64,000 nucleotides of DNA from Crateriforma sp964453205 (GTDB taxonomy: Bacteria > Planctomycetota > Planctomycetia > Pirellulales > Pirellulaceae): assembly GCA_964453205.1 (NCBI GenBank), contig CAYVRC010000007.1, positions 9,178 through 73,177 on the forward strand, given 5' to 3'. Shown here piece by piece: positions 9,578 through 18,555 of this stretch. Numbering within the stretch: position 1 is the stretch's first letter; every line of letters starts with the position of its first letter. The translations under genes were made by a program, and so were the position numbers. Under the pieces are notes generated by a model. The model was given only the letters and a program-made list of their open reading frames with translations. It was not told the DNA's origin and did not search any database.

Positions 9578-10543
9578 TCACAACGGTGCCGGCAAGTCAC
9601 GGGTCTGAAACCGCCACAGGGCCAGAGCGTAAAATGCCAATCCCAAACCCAGCAGGATCAACGGATAGGCCAACGGCGGCAGCATCGCCCCGGGGACCGT
9701 CTCGGACAGGCTCCACGGCGACCAAAGATCGCCGTTGCCGATCAGCGAAGTCATTTTTTGGGGCTTGTAGCAGGTGAAGAACGACAGTTTCTGCAGCCAC
9801 TCCAGAGACGGGGCCGCCTTGCCGAGCCCGAAAATCACCAATTCCACGATATAGACCGTCATCACCGCGCCGATCGTCCGCCAGCGGTAGCGGTCCAGAC
9901 TGCTGAAAAAACTGGACAGGGCCAACAAGAAAAAACCGAACGCGAACAGGTGAAACACCGAGGCGGCGAACGTCGCGGCGTCGACCCGCTGCGTCATCGG
10001 GACGATTTCGACGACCGGATCGGCACCGGACAGCGGCACGTCGATGCCGATCAGCGGAATGCGAAACGAAGGCGGCGGCACGGTTTCCTTGACGGTCGAA
10101 GCTTCGATGCCCACGCCGATCCCGGCCCACAACAGCAAACAAAGCAGGGCCAGTCCGACGACGCTGACGGTCGCATGCGAAAGCATCAGTCGGGCGCGAC
10201 TGACCGGTTGGGCCAACAACATTTCCAGCGTTCCGCGACTGAGTTCGCCGCTGACGACGTCGCTGCCGCGGGCGACGCACCAGATCACCGTGCACAGGAT
10301 GACGATCGGTTCGTCGAACGTCATGCCGATGCGACCCGCGTAGGTCGCCAAGGCGCTGAACTCGATCGGCGCGAACTTTTCGAAGTCCTTGAACAGGTCC
10401 AGCACCGATTGAAACTGGCTCATGTCTAACAAGCCGACGACCCAAACGCGCACCCAAGCGAACGCGAACAACGCTAACCCGCATGCCGACCACAGCAAGG
10501 CGGATTGACCGATGTACTTGCGGACCAAAACGCGATCGATCAC
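9578..10543 (-). CDS. ABC-2 type transporter permease
   Basis: 321 residues with about six hydrophobic segments, typical of the ABC-2 exporter membrane subunit. Family-like features are RGTLEMLLAQPVSRARLML after the second helix and a C-terminal helix ending AFYALALWRFQTRDL. The GTG start at 10543 overlaps the stop of the upstream ATPase gene by 4 nt (GTGA), so translation is probably coupled. The frame is open further upstream, but that part lies inside the ATPase gene. Substrate unknown. It ends only 45 nt before the htrA start codon on the same strand, so cotranscription is possible. Confidence 0.87.
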   Translation of the reverse strand: MIDRVLVRKYIGQSALLWSACGLALFAFAWVRVWVVGLLDMSQFQSVLDLFKDFEKFAPIEFSALATYAGRIGMTFDEPIVILCTVIWCVARGSDVVSGELSRGTLEMLLAQPVSRARLMLSHATVSVVGLALLCLLLWAGIGVGIEASTVKETVPPPSFRIPLIGIDVPLSGADPVVEIVPMTQRVDAATFAASVFHLFAFGFFLLALSSFFSSLDRYRWRTIGAVMTVYIVELVIFGLGKAAPSLEWLQKLSFFTCYKPQKMTSLIGNGDLWSPWSLSETVPGAMLPPLAYPLILLGLGLAFYALALWRFQTRDLPAPL

Positions 10544-11535
10544 GACACCGCCTCCGTGTCTTTGCCGATCGATTCGTGAATCGTCCGAAGGTCTCGGCCG
10601 ACGGGAATCGGGTGACCGAAATGCACCGCGTCGTAAACCGCTCGTAATCCCAGCGGCTCGATTCTCAAACGCGTCATTTCCAACGAATCCAGCCATGACA
10701 GCATCGGCGCCAAATCACCGGACGTGTCGATGCACAGCGTCGTTTCGGTTTCGTGATCACCTTGGACGCTCAAACGGACGCGATCGGACAACGCGTGGGG
10801 CACGTGATCCGGCGGCGATTCGATCAATCGCCGCGCCGTCGCGTTGGGAACGTCGCCGGTGATGCGGTGCTGTTGGAACAGTTCGTTCATGGACAGCTGA
10901 TGGGCCAGGATGCCGCGCCGGAGAAACGCGACGCGGCCACACGTTTCCTCGATCTCGCTCAGCACGTGTGACGACAAGACGACCGTCCGCCCCTCCGCTT
11001 GGGCCTCGCGGACGCACTGCAACACGGCGCCGCGAACGGTCGGGTCCAGGTTCGCTGTCGGTTCGTCCAAGATCAAAAGCGGCGTCGAAGGTCCCAAGAC
11101 GACGGCCAACGCCAACTTTTGACGCATTCCCGTCGACATGAACGCGACGCGGGTTCGCAAATTCAGTTCGAACCGATCGGCGACGGCGAGGCTGCGATCC
11201 AGGTTCCCGTCGGGGTGCATCTCGGCAAAGAATTTCAACACGCCGGTCCCTCGCATGTGTCGCGGCAAGCGTGCGTCGCCGGGCAAGTAAGCGACGCGGC
11301 GGCGAACGTCGACGCTGGCGGCCATCGCGTCGATGCCGTCGACGTGACAAGTGCCGGCGGTGGGTTTCAAGAATCCCAGCAAGGACCGAATCAACGTCGT
11401 TTTTCCCGCGCCGTTGGGACCGAGCAACCCGAACACTTCGCCGCGGCGGACTTTCAAGTCACAATCCCGGAGCGCATGGAAATCCCCGTAACGCTTGGTC
11501 AGCCCCACACAGTCGATCATCAAATCCGGTGCCAT
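10540..11535 (-). CDS. ABC transporter ATP-binding protein
   Basis: 331 residues, partner of the permease that starts 4 nt inside its 3' end. It carries Walker A GPNGAGKTT (39-47), a signature MSTGM followed by RQK (133-140, the variant usual in ABC-2/NodI-like ATPases in place of LSGGQ), Walker B LLILDE (153-158), D-loop residues NLDP and an SSH switch histidine. A C-terminal extension of about 100 residues follows the nucleotide-binding domain, as in other drug or polysaccharide ABC-2 exporters. The ATG at 11535 is used. An in-frame TTG at 11544 has a better-spaced GAGGGA upstream and may be the true start. Confidence 0.9.
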   Translation of the reverse strand: MAPDLMIDCVGLTKRYGDFHALRDCDLKVRRGEVFGLLGPNGAGKTTLIRSLLGFLKPTAGTCHVDGIDAMAASVDVRRRVAYLPGDARLPRHMRGTGVLKFFAEMHPDGNLDRSLAVADRFELNLRTRVAFMSTGMRQKLALAVVLGPSTPLLILDEPTANLDPTVRGAVLQCVREAQAEGRTVVLSSHVLSEIEETCGRVAFLRRGILAHQLSMNELFQQHRITGDVPNATARRLIESPPDHVPHALSDRVRLSVQGDHETETTLCIDTSGDLAPMLSWLDSLEMTRLRIEPLGLRAVYDAVHFGHPIPVGRDLRTIHESIGKDTEAVS

Positions 11536-11713
11536 GGTGGCCAATCAAGGTCCCTCGAATTCGCGGTGGTGTCAGTTTTCATTTTCACGGTGCCATTGTG
11601 AACCCGGGTCAAACCGCAGGGGGCCGCCACTGGGAAAGCGGAGCGGATTCTGTTGAAATTCAGCCTCCCGAGCTTCCCACCGTCATCCTCCTTTCGTTTG
11701 TCCCGAGATCGCC

Positions 11714-12988
11714 GTGACCGCATCGCCATCGCCAACGAATCCGAACCCTGGTCATCCCGCCGCCGACATGCTGCGGGACGAGACGCTGCGGGACGAGACG
11801 CTGCGGGACGAGGACTTGCCGGCCGGTTTTCGGTTCGCGTCGACTCGCTGTGGCATCAAGCCCAGCGGACGACCCGATTTAAGCTTGGTCGTCGCCGACG
11901 GTCCGATCACCGCCGCAGGCGTTTATACGCAGAATCAAATCGTTGCGGCACCGGTCATCCTTTGTCGCCGAAACACGCCGACCGACCGGTTTCGCGCCGT
12001 CGTCACCAACAGCGGCAACGCCAACGCGTGTACCGGTGCGCAGGGCACCCGGGACGCCCAACGGATGGCCGATTTGGTCGCCGGGCACCTGGGCTGTGAA
12101 CCCGATCAGGTGTTGGTGATGAGCACCGGCGTGATCGGTCATCCCTTGCCGATGGACAAGGTCGAAAAGGGAATCGCCGCGGCCGCCGCGAAACTGACCG
12201 CCGACCGACAGGGGTTCTTGGACGTCGCCGAAGCCATCCAAACGACCGATCGTTTTACGAAGATCGCCCACGCGACGATCGAGCTTTCGACCGGCCCGAC
12301 ACGAATCGTCGCGACGGCGAAAGGTGCCGGTATGATCGATCCCGACATGGCGACGTTGTTGGCGATGGTGATGACCGATGCCGCGTTGTCAACCGAATCC
12401 GCGGCCGGCTTGATCGCCGCGGCCGCCGACAACAGTTTGAACCGAATCAGCGTCGACGGTCACGCCAGCACGAACGACACGTTGTTGCTGTTGGCCAGCG
12501 GTCAGGGCGACAGCCTTCACGGCGACGATTTGACGAAGCTTTGTCAGGCGGTCGCCTCGTTGCTCGGCCGGCTCGGTCGATTGATCGTGGCTGACGGTGA
12601 AGGCGCGACCCATTTCATGAACTTGCAAATCGGCGGAGCCGCCGGCGACGAAGACGCCGTCAAAATCGCTCGCGCGATCGCCAACAGTCCTTTGGTCAAA
12701 ACGGCGATCACGGGAGCCGATCCGAATTGGGGACGCATCGTCTCGGCCGCCGGTTACGCGGGCCCGAAGATCGAGGTCGAAAAGATGTCCCTGAGTATTC
12801 TGGGCACAAAGATTTTTGCGGCCGGCACACCGGTCCCCTACGACGCGGCCGACTTGAGCCGGCGAATGCGAGAGTCGCTGGAGATCGCCATCGAGTTGAC
12901 GGTCGGGTCGGGCGACGGCGCGGCGCAGTTTTGGGCCAGTGACTTGACCAAAGACTACGTCGCGCTGAACAGCGAATACACGACCTAG
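11714..12988 (+). CDS. argJ: Bifunctional glutamate N-acetyltransferase / ornithine acetyltransferase
   Basis: 424 residues. ArgJ transfers acetyl from N-acetylornithine to glutamate in cyclic arginine synthesis and may also use acetyl-CoA. It is made as a precursor that cuts itself before a threonine; here the site is KGAGMI (203-208) followed by MAT, making Thr214 the expected nucleophile and new N-terminus of the beta chain. Other marks are VVTNSGNANACTG near 96 and ITGADPNWGRI near 335. The GTG at 11714 gives an extra N-terminal tail of about 34 residues, not usual in ArgJ, which includes the pentapeptide RDETL repeated. The other arg genes are not nearby. Confidence 0.94.
   Translation: MTASPSPTNPNPGHPAADMLRDETLRDETLRDEDLPAGFRFASTRCGIKPSGRPDLSLVVADGPITAAGVYTQNQIVAAPVILCRRNTPTDRFRAVVTNSGNANACTGAQGTRDAQRMADLVAGHLGCEPDQVLVMSTGVIGHPLPMDKVEKGIAAAAAKLTADRQGFLDVAEAIQTTDRFTKIAHATIELSTGPTRIVATAKGAGMIDPDMATLLAMVMTDAALSTESAAGLIAAAADNSLNRISVDGHASTNDTLLLLASGQGDSLHGDDLTKLCQAVASLLGRLGRLIVADGEGATHFMNLQIGGAAGDEDAVKIARAIANSPLVKTAITGADPNWGRIVSAAGYAGPKIEVEKMSLSILGTKIFAAGTPVPYDAADLSRRMRESLEIAIELTVGSGDGAAQFWASDLTKDYVALNSEYTT
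11769..11813 (+). repeat. 15-bp in-frame tandem repeat in the argJ N-terminus
   Basis: The unit GGGACGAGACGCTGC occurs about three times in a row with almost no divergence, giving LRDETLRDETLRDED. It lies in an N-terminal tail that the ArgJ fold does not need. Confidence 0.8.
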
Positions 12989-13012
12989 ATTGGCCGAGCG
13001 GTCGACGACGGA

Positions 13013-16000
13013 TCAGGCCGCCATCAAGGACCGGTGCTGGCGACCGTACCGGATCCACTCGGTGATTTCCGCCAAGTCCGGCAACGCGCCGCCGCGAAGG
13101 ATGCGTTTGCCCTCGGCGCCACGCGAAACGGGATCGACCAACGCGAACAGGTCCTCCGGTTCCCACGTCGCCAAGTCCTCCGGCGTCGTGACTTCCGCGG
13201 CGACCAACAGTTGGGCGTCGTGGCCTCGCATCATCGGCACGCGGCAGACCAGGGTGGCTTGTTGTTGCCACGCCGTCACCGTGTCCGCGTCGATCCGTTT
13301 GTGGTTCAGCCCTTCGGCCACGTCGGCCGGATCGGCGTTGAGCAAATCGTCGACCGTGTCGATGCCCTGTCGGTTCAGTCGTTCGGCCATGCGAGGCCCG
13401 ATCGACGGAGCATCGACGACGTCGTCGTCGCGTTTCAGGTAAAAGCGAAGTTCGCGGGTCGTGTCGGCGCTTTCACGCGGTTCGCGGTCCTCGCGGGGCG
13501 GCCTTTCGCTACGGGTGTAAGTTCGCGATTCCTCACCCGAGTCGCGATCCATTCGAACGACGTCGCGTTGGATCGTCGAACGCTCGTCGCGATTTCGATT
13601 CGAACCGGACAAGCCGGACGAACGCCGCCGCCGAGCGTAACCTTTGCCGCTTCCGCTTCCGCTGCCGCTGCCGCTGCCGCGTCCGGAACCCGGATTGGCC
13701 CGTCCGACGCCGGTTCCTGAACCGTTGCCCCGTCCCGAACCGACATCCGCTCCCGCACCCTTTCCGTTGGCGGCGACCTGACGCAGCACTCGGCGGCGAC
13801 GGATCTGACGTCCCTGGGCGTCACGTCGGTATTCGTATCCGTCACTGTCCGGGCGACCGTCTTCGTATCGTTCTTGGTCGAACGAATCTGTGGCGTCTTC
13901 ACGGATGTTGCGAGCACCGACGCGGCGACCGTCGATGACGACGCCACCGATGCTGTCGTTGACGCTGCGATTGGCCGAAGCGATCCAGCTGGTGATTCGA
14001 GAGAGTTCGTAACTGCTTCCGGACAGCAAGATGCGTTGGCCGCGTTCGGTGGCCAAGAAGGATTGCACTCGAACCAGCAACGCGTCGGGGTGAATCGCCG
14101 CCAGTTGGGCCGGATCGGTGATCCCGCAACCGACCAACACGCGGGCGTCAAAGCCTCGAAGTTGGGGGACGCGACAGACCAAGCGGCATTCCGCCTGCCA
14201 ACGTCGAATCGTCGCGGCGTTCGTATTGCCCAGTCCCAGCGAATCGGCAAGTCGATTGGAATCTTGCTGCATCAGGTGATTGACGTGCGTGATGCCCAGT
14301 CCGCGAAGCCGTGCCGCGGCGACTGCGTCGATCGACGGCGCCTGATCGATGGGACTATCGACGGTCAGGAAAAAAGGACTTTCCGAATCGACAGTCTCGT
14401 GACCGTCCTCGAATCCTCGGGGACTTCGACGGAGACTGCGGCTGCCATCGGTCGACACGACGTCCGCTGAAACCTGGCGTGCGTCCAGCGGTGTTTGCAC
14501 GGTCGTGTATTGGTCACGATAATAAAAGCCGTCGCGATGAACCGTGCCATCGGCCGCCTGATCCGTCGCCGGGACGTGATCGCCGGGGTAGCCGCAGGTG
14601 TGCGGGTGGGGGCCGACGTAGGATTCGGCTTCGTACTGAGGCCGCCAAACGGGACGATGCGAATGCGTGGTGCGTTGGGCGTGCAGGCGGAATAGTCTTG
14701 CCCCGGTTCGCGCGGCTTGATCGGCCAGGCGGGCGTCACTGGTCAGCAACAAGATTTGTCGTCCCGTGCGGACATAGTCGAACAAGGCCGACGCGAGCGA
14801 GGAATTCGAACGGCCGTCGTCGCCGTGTTCTCGATAAGCGAGTCCGTCACTGCCGTTCGGCACCGCGTGTCCGCCGATCCAGTCGCTGGGCGTTTCGATG
14901 ACCAGTGGGATCGCGCGACCGGTCCGTGCCAACAAGTCGGCTGCCGCCAATCGCACGGCCAACGCGGCGATGGCGCGATCGGTCTCGACGCAGTCTCGCT
15001 CGTCGCGGGAATCGATGCGAATCCCCAAATCCCAGGCTTCGCGGCTCGCGACGCCCGAATCGTAGTGCGAGCGACCTTGTGGCAAATGCCGTCGGGCCGC
15101 CGGATTCCAAGAAATGTTTCGCAGGCGTCCGGCCGACAGTCGGACCAGCCAGCGACTGGCCGCTTCGGCAAGCGGCGATCGGTTTCCGGTGCTGCGAACG
15201 AGCGCTCCGAGTCGGGCCAGGATTTCGCGTCGCCGATTTTGCAACCATCCGGCTCGCGAGCGGGACGACAAAGCCGCGTCGATCTGACGAAGTTCGCTGA
15301 CGATCGATTCGTATTGCCGATGGTCGGGCGGCGAAGCAGCCACGGTTTCGACGACCGGCAATCGCCGCAGCGAGGCACGCAACTTGGCGGCTTCGTTCAA
15401 GCAATTTTCCAGTGCCGTGGTGACGCGGTGGTATTCCTCGCTGCGAATCGATCGTTCGTGGTACCAGTTGGGATGGCGATAGTAGGACGAATCCAGGTCG
15501 CCGTAGTGATACGGATCGCCGGGGCCCGCCGGGTGTCCGACGAGTTCGGTTTCGGGTTTGAATTGACGCAGCAACGATTCGCGATGACCGGCCAGTCGGT
15601 CGATGGCACCACTGAGCCAATGTTCGCAATGATCCAGGTCGGCGGCACAGTGATGGTTGACCACGCACGAGGCTTCGTGGACCGGACGGATCGCCGTTTG
15701 CAAGTCGTGCCGGATCGCTCGCAAGGTTTCCAAAATTCCGCCCACCGACGAAGGCCGGGTGCCGAGGTCCGTCCCGCCGGTAACCGGTCGATACACCGGA
15801 GCGTTGCGGTACCAGTCGGCGGCGATCGGCGACGCCGCATCGTAGTGGCTGAGCAGCCAGTCGATCTGGCGGGTCGCCGCGTTGATCCGCATTTCGATGT
15901 CGGCCGAAGGCATCGGTCGGTAGGCGTCGCTGTAGAAACGATCCCAGCCGCGAGACGGGTCGTAGCGGTCCAAGGCTTCGGCGAACGCGTCGACGCGACG

Positions 16001-17230
16001 AAGCGGATCACCGTATCGCGGGTCACTGTGACGCGAGTCGGCGTCATGAAGGTCGCCGAATCGTGGATCACATGACGTCGCATCGGACGCCGAACGACTC
16101 CAGGTGGCGGCGTAGTTCATCGTGACTTTCAAGCCGCGGACTTCGACCAGCGTGCGGCGGAGGTGAACGATTTGTGCGTCAATGTCCGCGATGCGAGTGC
16201 GAAGGTCCGCGTTCCATCGCGACGTCCATCGGCTGTATCCGCGATGTTCGGCAAAAGGCCGTGCGTCGGCGTCGATGGCGTCGATCCAGCGACGCAGTTC
16301 GGCTTGCGTTTGACGCAACGAATCGGCCCGCGTGTGCAGTTCCGCCAATCGTTGACGCCAATGATGGGCTTCTTCGGTTCGTCCCGGGTCGAGGTCCACG
16401 GGATCGTGAGGACGGTATCCGGGGTATCCGGCGACCCGGTCGGCTTCCCAGCGGGCCAGGCGCTGGTGCAAAACGCGACGCCGCGCGACCAGTGATTCGT
16501 CGGTGCCGTCAAGAACCGTCTCGCCGGCTGCGTTTTCCGGCCGGTTCGTGTCCAGCCGTGCCAACTCGGCTTCGATGTCGGCCAATTCGGTACGTAAACG
16601 ACGTTGATGCTCGGAGGCTCGGTCGTGACGGTGATCACCGCCCATCGGATCGGTCGAACCCAGTTCGTGATAAGCGTAGCCGCGGAAACCGCTTTCGCCG
16701 CGCTCGCCCAGCGAGGAATCGCCGTGCAGCGGCAAGCCGTCGTAGGTGTCCTGGCAGTCGAGTCCGCTGCGGATGCAAGCGGAAACGACGCGTATGACGT
16801 TGGTGTTGTGCGTGTCGGTGATGACACCGTCGACGATCGACTCGGGCAACTGGATGCTCTTGAGCGACATTCTCGCGTCGCCGGATCGGCCGGCGCCGCT
16901 GACCCAGGACTCGCGGAGGTTTTCGTATCGCAACGGATACTCGCCACGCGTTTCGAATTCGATCGTGCGGCGGCCGTGTGGCGAACCGTCTTGTTCGCGG
17001 CGACAATGCACCATGCCGTTGCGATCGGCCCAGACGACGCGGCCGGTGCTGCTGGACATCATGCCCAGGGGATATTCCCGGTCGACCAGCGAATCGCGGA
17101 TGAAGCGTGCGATGGCGGTTTTTCCCGCACCTTCGGGGCTGAGCAGGACGTTCAGGTGTTCCGAAAGCGGACCGATTTCGACTCGGTTCAGCGGTCCATG
17201 GGCGTCAATATCAATTCGGTCCAACAGCAT
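13013..17230 (-). CDS. Large P-loop ATPase (RecF/YhaN-like head) with two C-terminal DUF4332 modules
   Basis: 1405 residues. The N-terminus resembles the AAA_27/RecF/YhaN group: MLLDRIDIDAHGPL, then a P-loop SPEGAGKT at 31-38. A long Arg/Glu/His-rich helical middle (about 200-700) follows. A second ATPase lobe has a Walker-B-like PLVIETP near 773 and an ILLLTSDARLADQA segment near 820. The signature before it is degenerate. The C-terminal third has two copies of a DUF4332-like module (about 955-1080 and 1275-1400), each with a helix-hairpin-helix-like opening (SIDAVAAARLRGLGI, SIGPRMAERLNRQGI) and an LVCRVP(Q/M)(L/M)RG motif. They are joined by a Gly/Ser linker near 1185. A role in DNA structure or repair is only an inference. 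It lies 171 nt downstream of the moxR-like gene, same strand. Confidence 0.72.
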   Translation of the reverse strand: MLLDRIDIDAHGPLNRVEIGPLSEHLNVLLSPEGAGKTAIARFIRDSLVDREYPLGMMSSSTGRVVWADRNGMVHCRREQDGSPHGRRTIEFETRGEYPLRYENLRESWVSGAGRSGDARMSLKSIQLPESIVDGVITDTHNTNVIRVVSACIRSGLDCQDTYDGLPLHGDSSLGERGESGFRGYAYHELGSTDPMGGDHRHDRASEHQRRLRTELADIEAELARLDTNRPENAAGETVLDGTDESLVARRRVLHQRLARWEADRVAGYPGYRPHDPVDLDPGRTEEAHHWRQRLAELHTRADSLRQTQAELRRWIDAIDADARPFAEHRGYSRWTSRWNADLRTRIADIDAQIVHLRRTLVEVRGLKVTMNYAATWSRSASDATSCDPRFGDLHDADSRHSDPRYGDPLRRVDAFAEALDRYDPSRGWDRFYSDAYRPMPSADIEMRINAATRQIDWLLSHYDAASPIAADWYRNAPVYRPVTGGTDLGTRPSSVGGILETLRAIRHDLQTAIRPVHEASCVVNHHCAADLDHCEHWLSGAIDRLAGHRESLLRQFKPETELVGHPAGPGDPYHYGDLDSSYYRHPNWYHERSIRSEEYHRVTTALENCLNEAAKLRASLRRLPVVETVAASPPDHRQYESIVSELRQIDAALSSRSRAGWLQNRRREILARLGALVRSTGNRSPLAEAASRWLVRLSAGRLRNISWNPAARRHLPQGRSHYDSGVASREAWDLGIRIDSRDERDCVETDRAIAALAVRLAAADLLARTGRAIPLVIETPSDWIGGHAVPNGSDGLAYREHGDDGRSNSSLASALFDYVRTGRQILLLTSDARLADQAARTGARLFRLHAQRTTHSHRPVWRPQYEAESYVGPHPHTCGYPGDHVPATDQAADGTVHRDGFYYRDQYTTVQTPLDARQVSADVVSTDGSRSLRRSPRGFEDGHETVDSESPFFLTVDSPIDQAPSIDAVAAARLRGLGITHVNHLMQQDSNRLADSLGLGNTNAATIRRWQAECRLVCRVPQLRGFDARVLVGCGITDPAQLAAIHPDALLVRVQSFLATERGQRILLSGSSYELSRITSWIASANRSVNDSIGGVVIDGRRVGARNIREDATDSFDQERYEDGRPDSDGYEYRRDAQGRQIRRRRVLRQVAANGKGAGADVGSGRGNGSGTGVGRANPGSGRGSGSGSGSGSGKGYARRRRSSGLSGSNRNRDERSTIQRDVVRMDRDSGEESRTYTRSERPPREDREPRESADTTRELRFYLKRDDDVVDAPSIGPRMAERLNRQGIDTVDDLLNADPADVAEGLNHKRIDADTVTAWQQQATLVCRVPMMRGHDAQLLVAAEVTTPEDLATWEPEDLFALVDPVSRGAEGKRILRGGALPDLAEITEWIRYGRQHRSLMAA

Positions 17231-17401
17231 GGTCAGGCTCCTCCATGGCCACGTGGGTCTTCGATTCGTTATCCCACCAGCCGGGGACGGCCTACTTGCC
17301 GGCCCTTGCGGGACGCCGGCGGGATCGCTGTTTCACAGACGACGATCGGACTTTAGACGAAACCCAAATTTTCTGGAAAGAGCGATTCGGGGGAAATGCG
17401 T

Positions 17402-18409
17402 TCACCCTTCGCCTTTTTCTGGGACCTTTTCCAAGATGTCCAGCAAAACCTGGTCCGGTTCGACGCCCTCGGCCTGGGCTTCGAAGTTCAGCAGCACGCG
17501 ATGCCGCATCGTCGGCAAGAAGACCCGGCGGACGTCTTCGAAGCTGACGTTGTAACGGCCCTCGAGCAGCGCCCGGACCTTGGACGCCAGCGCCAGCGTT
17601 TGGGCACCCCGCGGGCTGCTGCCCCAACGCACGTATTGGTTGGTCGCCTCGACGCTGTGCGGCCCGTCGGGATGCGTGGCCAACGTCAGCCGCACCAAGT
17701 AATCCTGAACGTGCGATGCCAAGATGACTTCGCGGATCAGGCCTTGCAGTTGCAAGATCTCTTCACCCGCCATCACTTTTCGAATGTCGGCCTTTTCGCC
17801 GCGAGTCGTCCGGTCGATGATCGTGCTGAGTTCTTCGCGGCTGCTGTAGCCGACGACCAACTTGAACAGGAATCGGTCCAGCTGGGCTTCCGGCAGCGGG
17901 TAGGTTCCCTCTTGTTCGATCGGATTCTGCGTCGCCAAGACGAAGAAGGGCTGGTCGAGTACGAATCGTTTTCCGCCCGCCGTGACGGTGCCCTCCTGCA
18001 TCGTTTCCAGCATCGCCGACTGGGTCTTGGGCGTCGCGCGGTTGATTTCGTCGGCCAACAAGATCTGCGTGAACACCGGGCCTTTTTGAAACTCGAATCG
18101 CCGGTGTCCTTCGGCGTCCTCGACAATCATGTTGGTGCCCAAGATATCCGCGGGCATCAAGTCGGGTGTGAATTGGATGCGGTTGAAGTTCAACTCCATG
18201 ACTTCGGCCAAGGTCCGCACCAGCATCGTCTTGCCGAGACCCGGCACGCCTTCGAGCAGACAGTGTCCGCCGCAAAGCATCGCCGTCAGCACGCCGTGAA
18301 CGATGTCGTCGTGGCCGACGATGACGCGGCCGATCATCTCGCGAACCGCGTTGTATCGGTCGCGAAATTTTTCGGCCTGGGCCTGCATGGATTCAGCGGT
18401 GGTGTTCAT
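17402..18409 (-). CDS. MoxR-family AAA+ ATPase
   Basis: 335 residues. MoxR ATPases act as chaperones that help insert cofactors or mature other proteins. Walker A is GVPGLGKT (54-61), followed by LMPADILG, Walker B LLADEINR, the sensor region PFFVLATQNPIEQEGTYPLPEAQ (shown here in part) and a C-terminal lid with WGSSPRGAQ. The ATG at 18409 gives the normal length; the frame runs open to 18760, but that part is Arg-rich and unlike the family. The usual DUF58 and von Willebrand factor A partners are absent: the next gene downstream is the DUF4332 ATPase, and upstream lies the M3 peptidase. Confidence 0.92.
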   Translation of the reverse strand: MNTTAESMQAQAEKFRDRYNAVREMIGRVIVGHDDIVHGVLTAMLCGGHCLLEGVPGLGKTMLVRTLAEVMELNFNRIQFTPDLMPADILGTNMIVEDAEGHRRFEFQKGPVFTQILLADEINRATPKTQSAMLETMQEGTVTAGGKRFVLDQPFFVLATQNPIEQEGTYPLPEAQLDRFLFKLVVGYSSREELSTIIDRTTRGEKADIRKVMAGEEILQLQGLIREVILASHVQDYLVRLTLATHPDGPHSVEATNQYVRWGSSPRGAQTLALASKVRALLEGRYNVSFEDVRRVFLPTMRHRVLLNFEAQAEGVEPDQVLLDILEKVPEKGEG

Positions 18410-18555
18410 ATTCGAGGGGGGCTCGGTCGTCACGATGGGAAGAGGGACCACGCGGGCGTCAAGTCTAACCGATGACGAGCGGCTTCGGGGGGGCACGCGA
18501 AACACCGGTCGCGTCATCATCACCGTCGGCTGCTTTCCGATCGACGGGGCGACCG

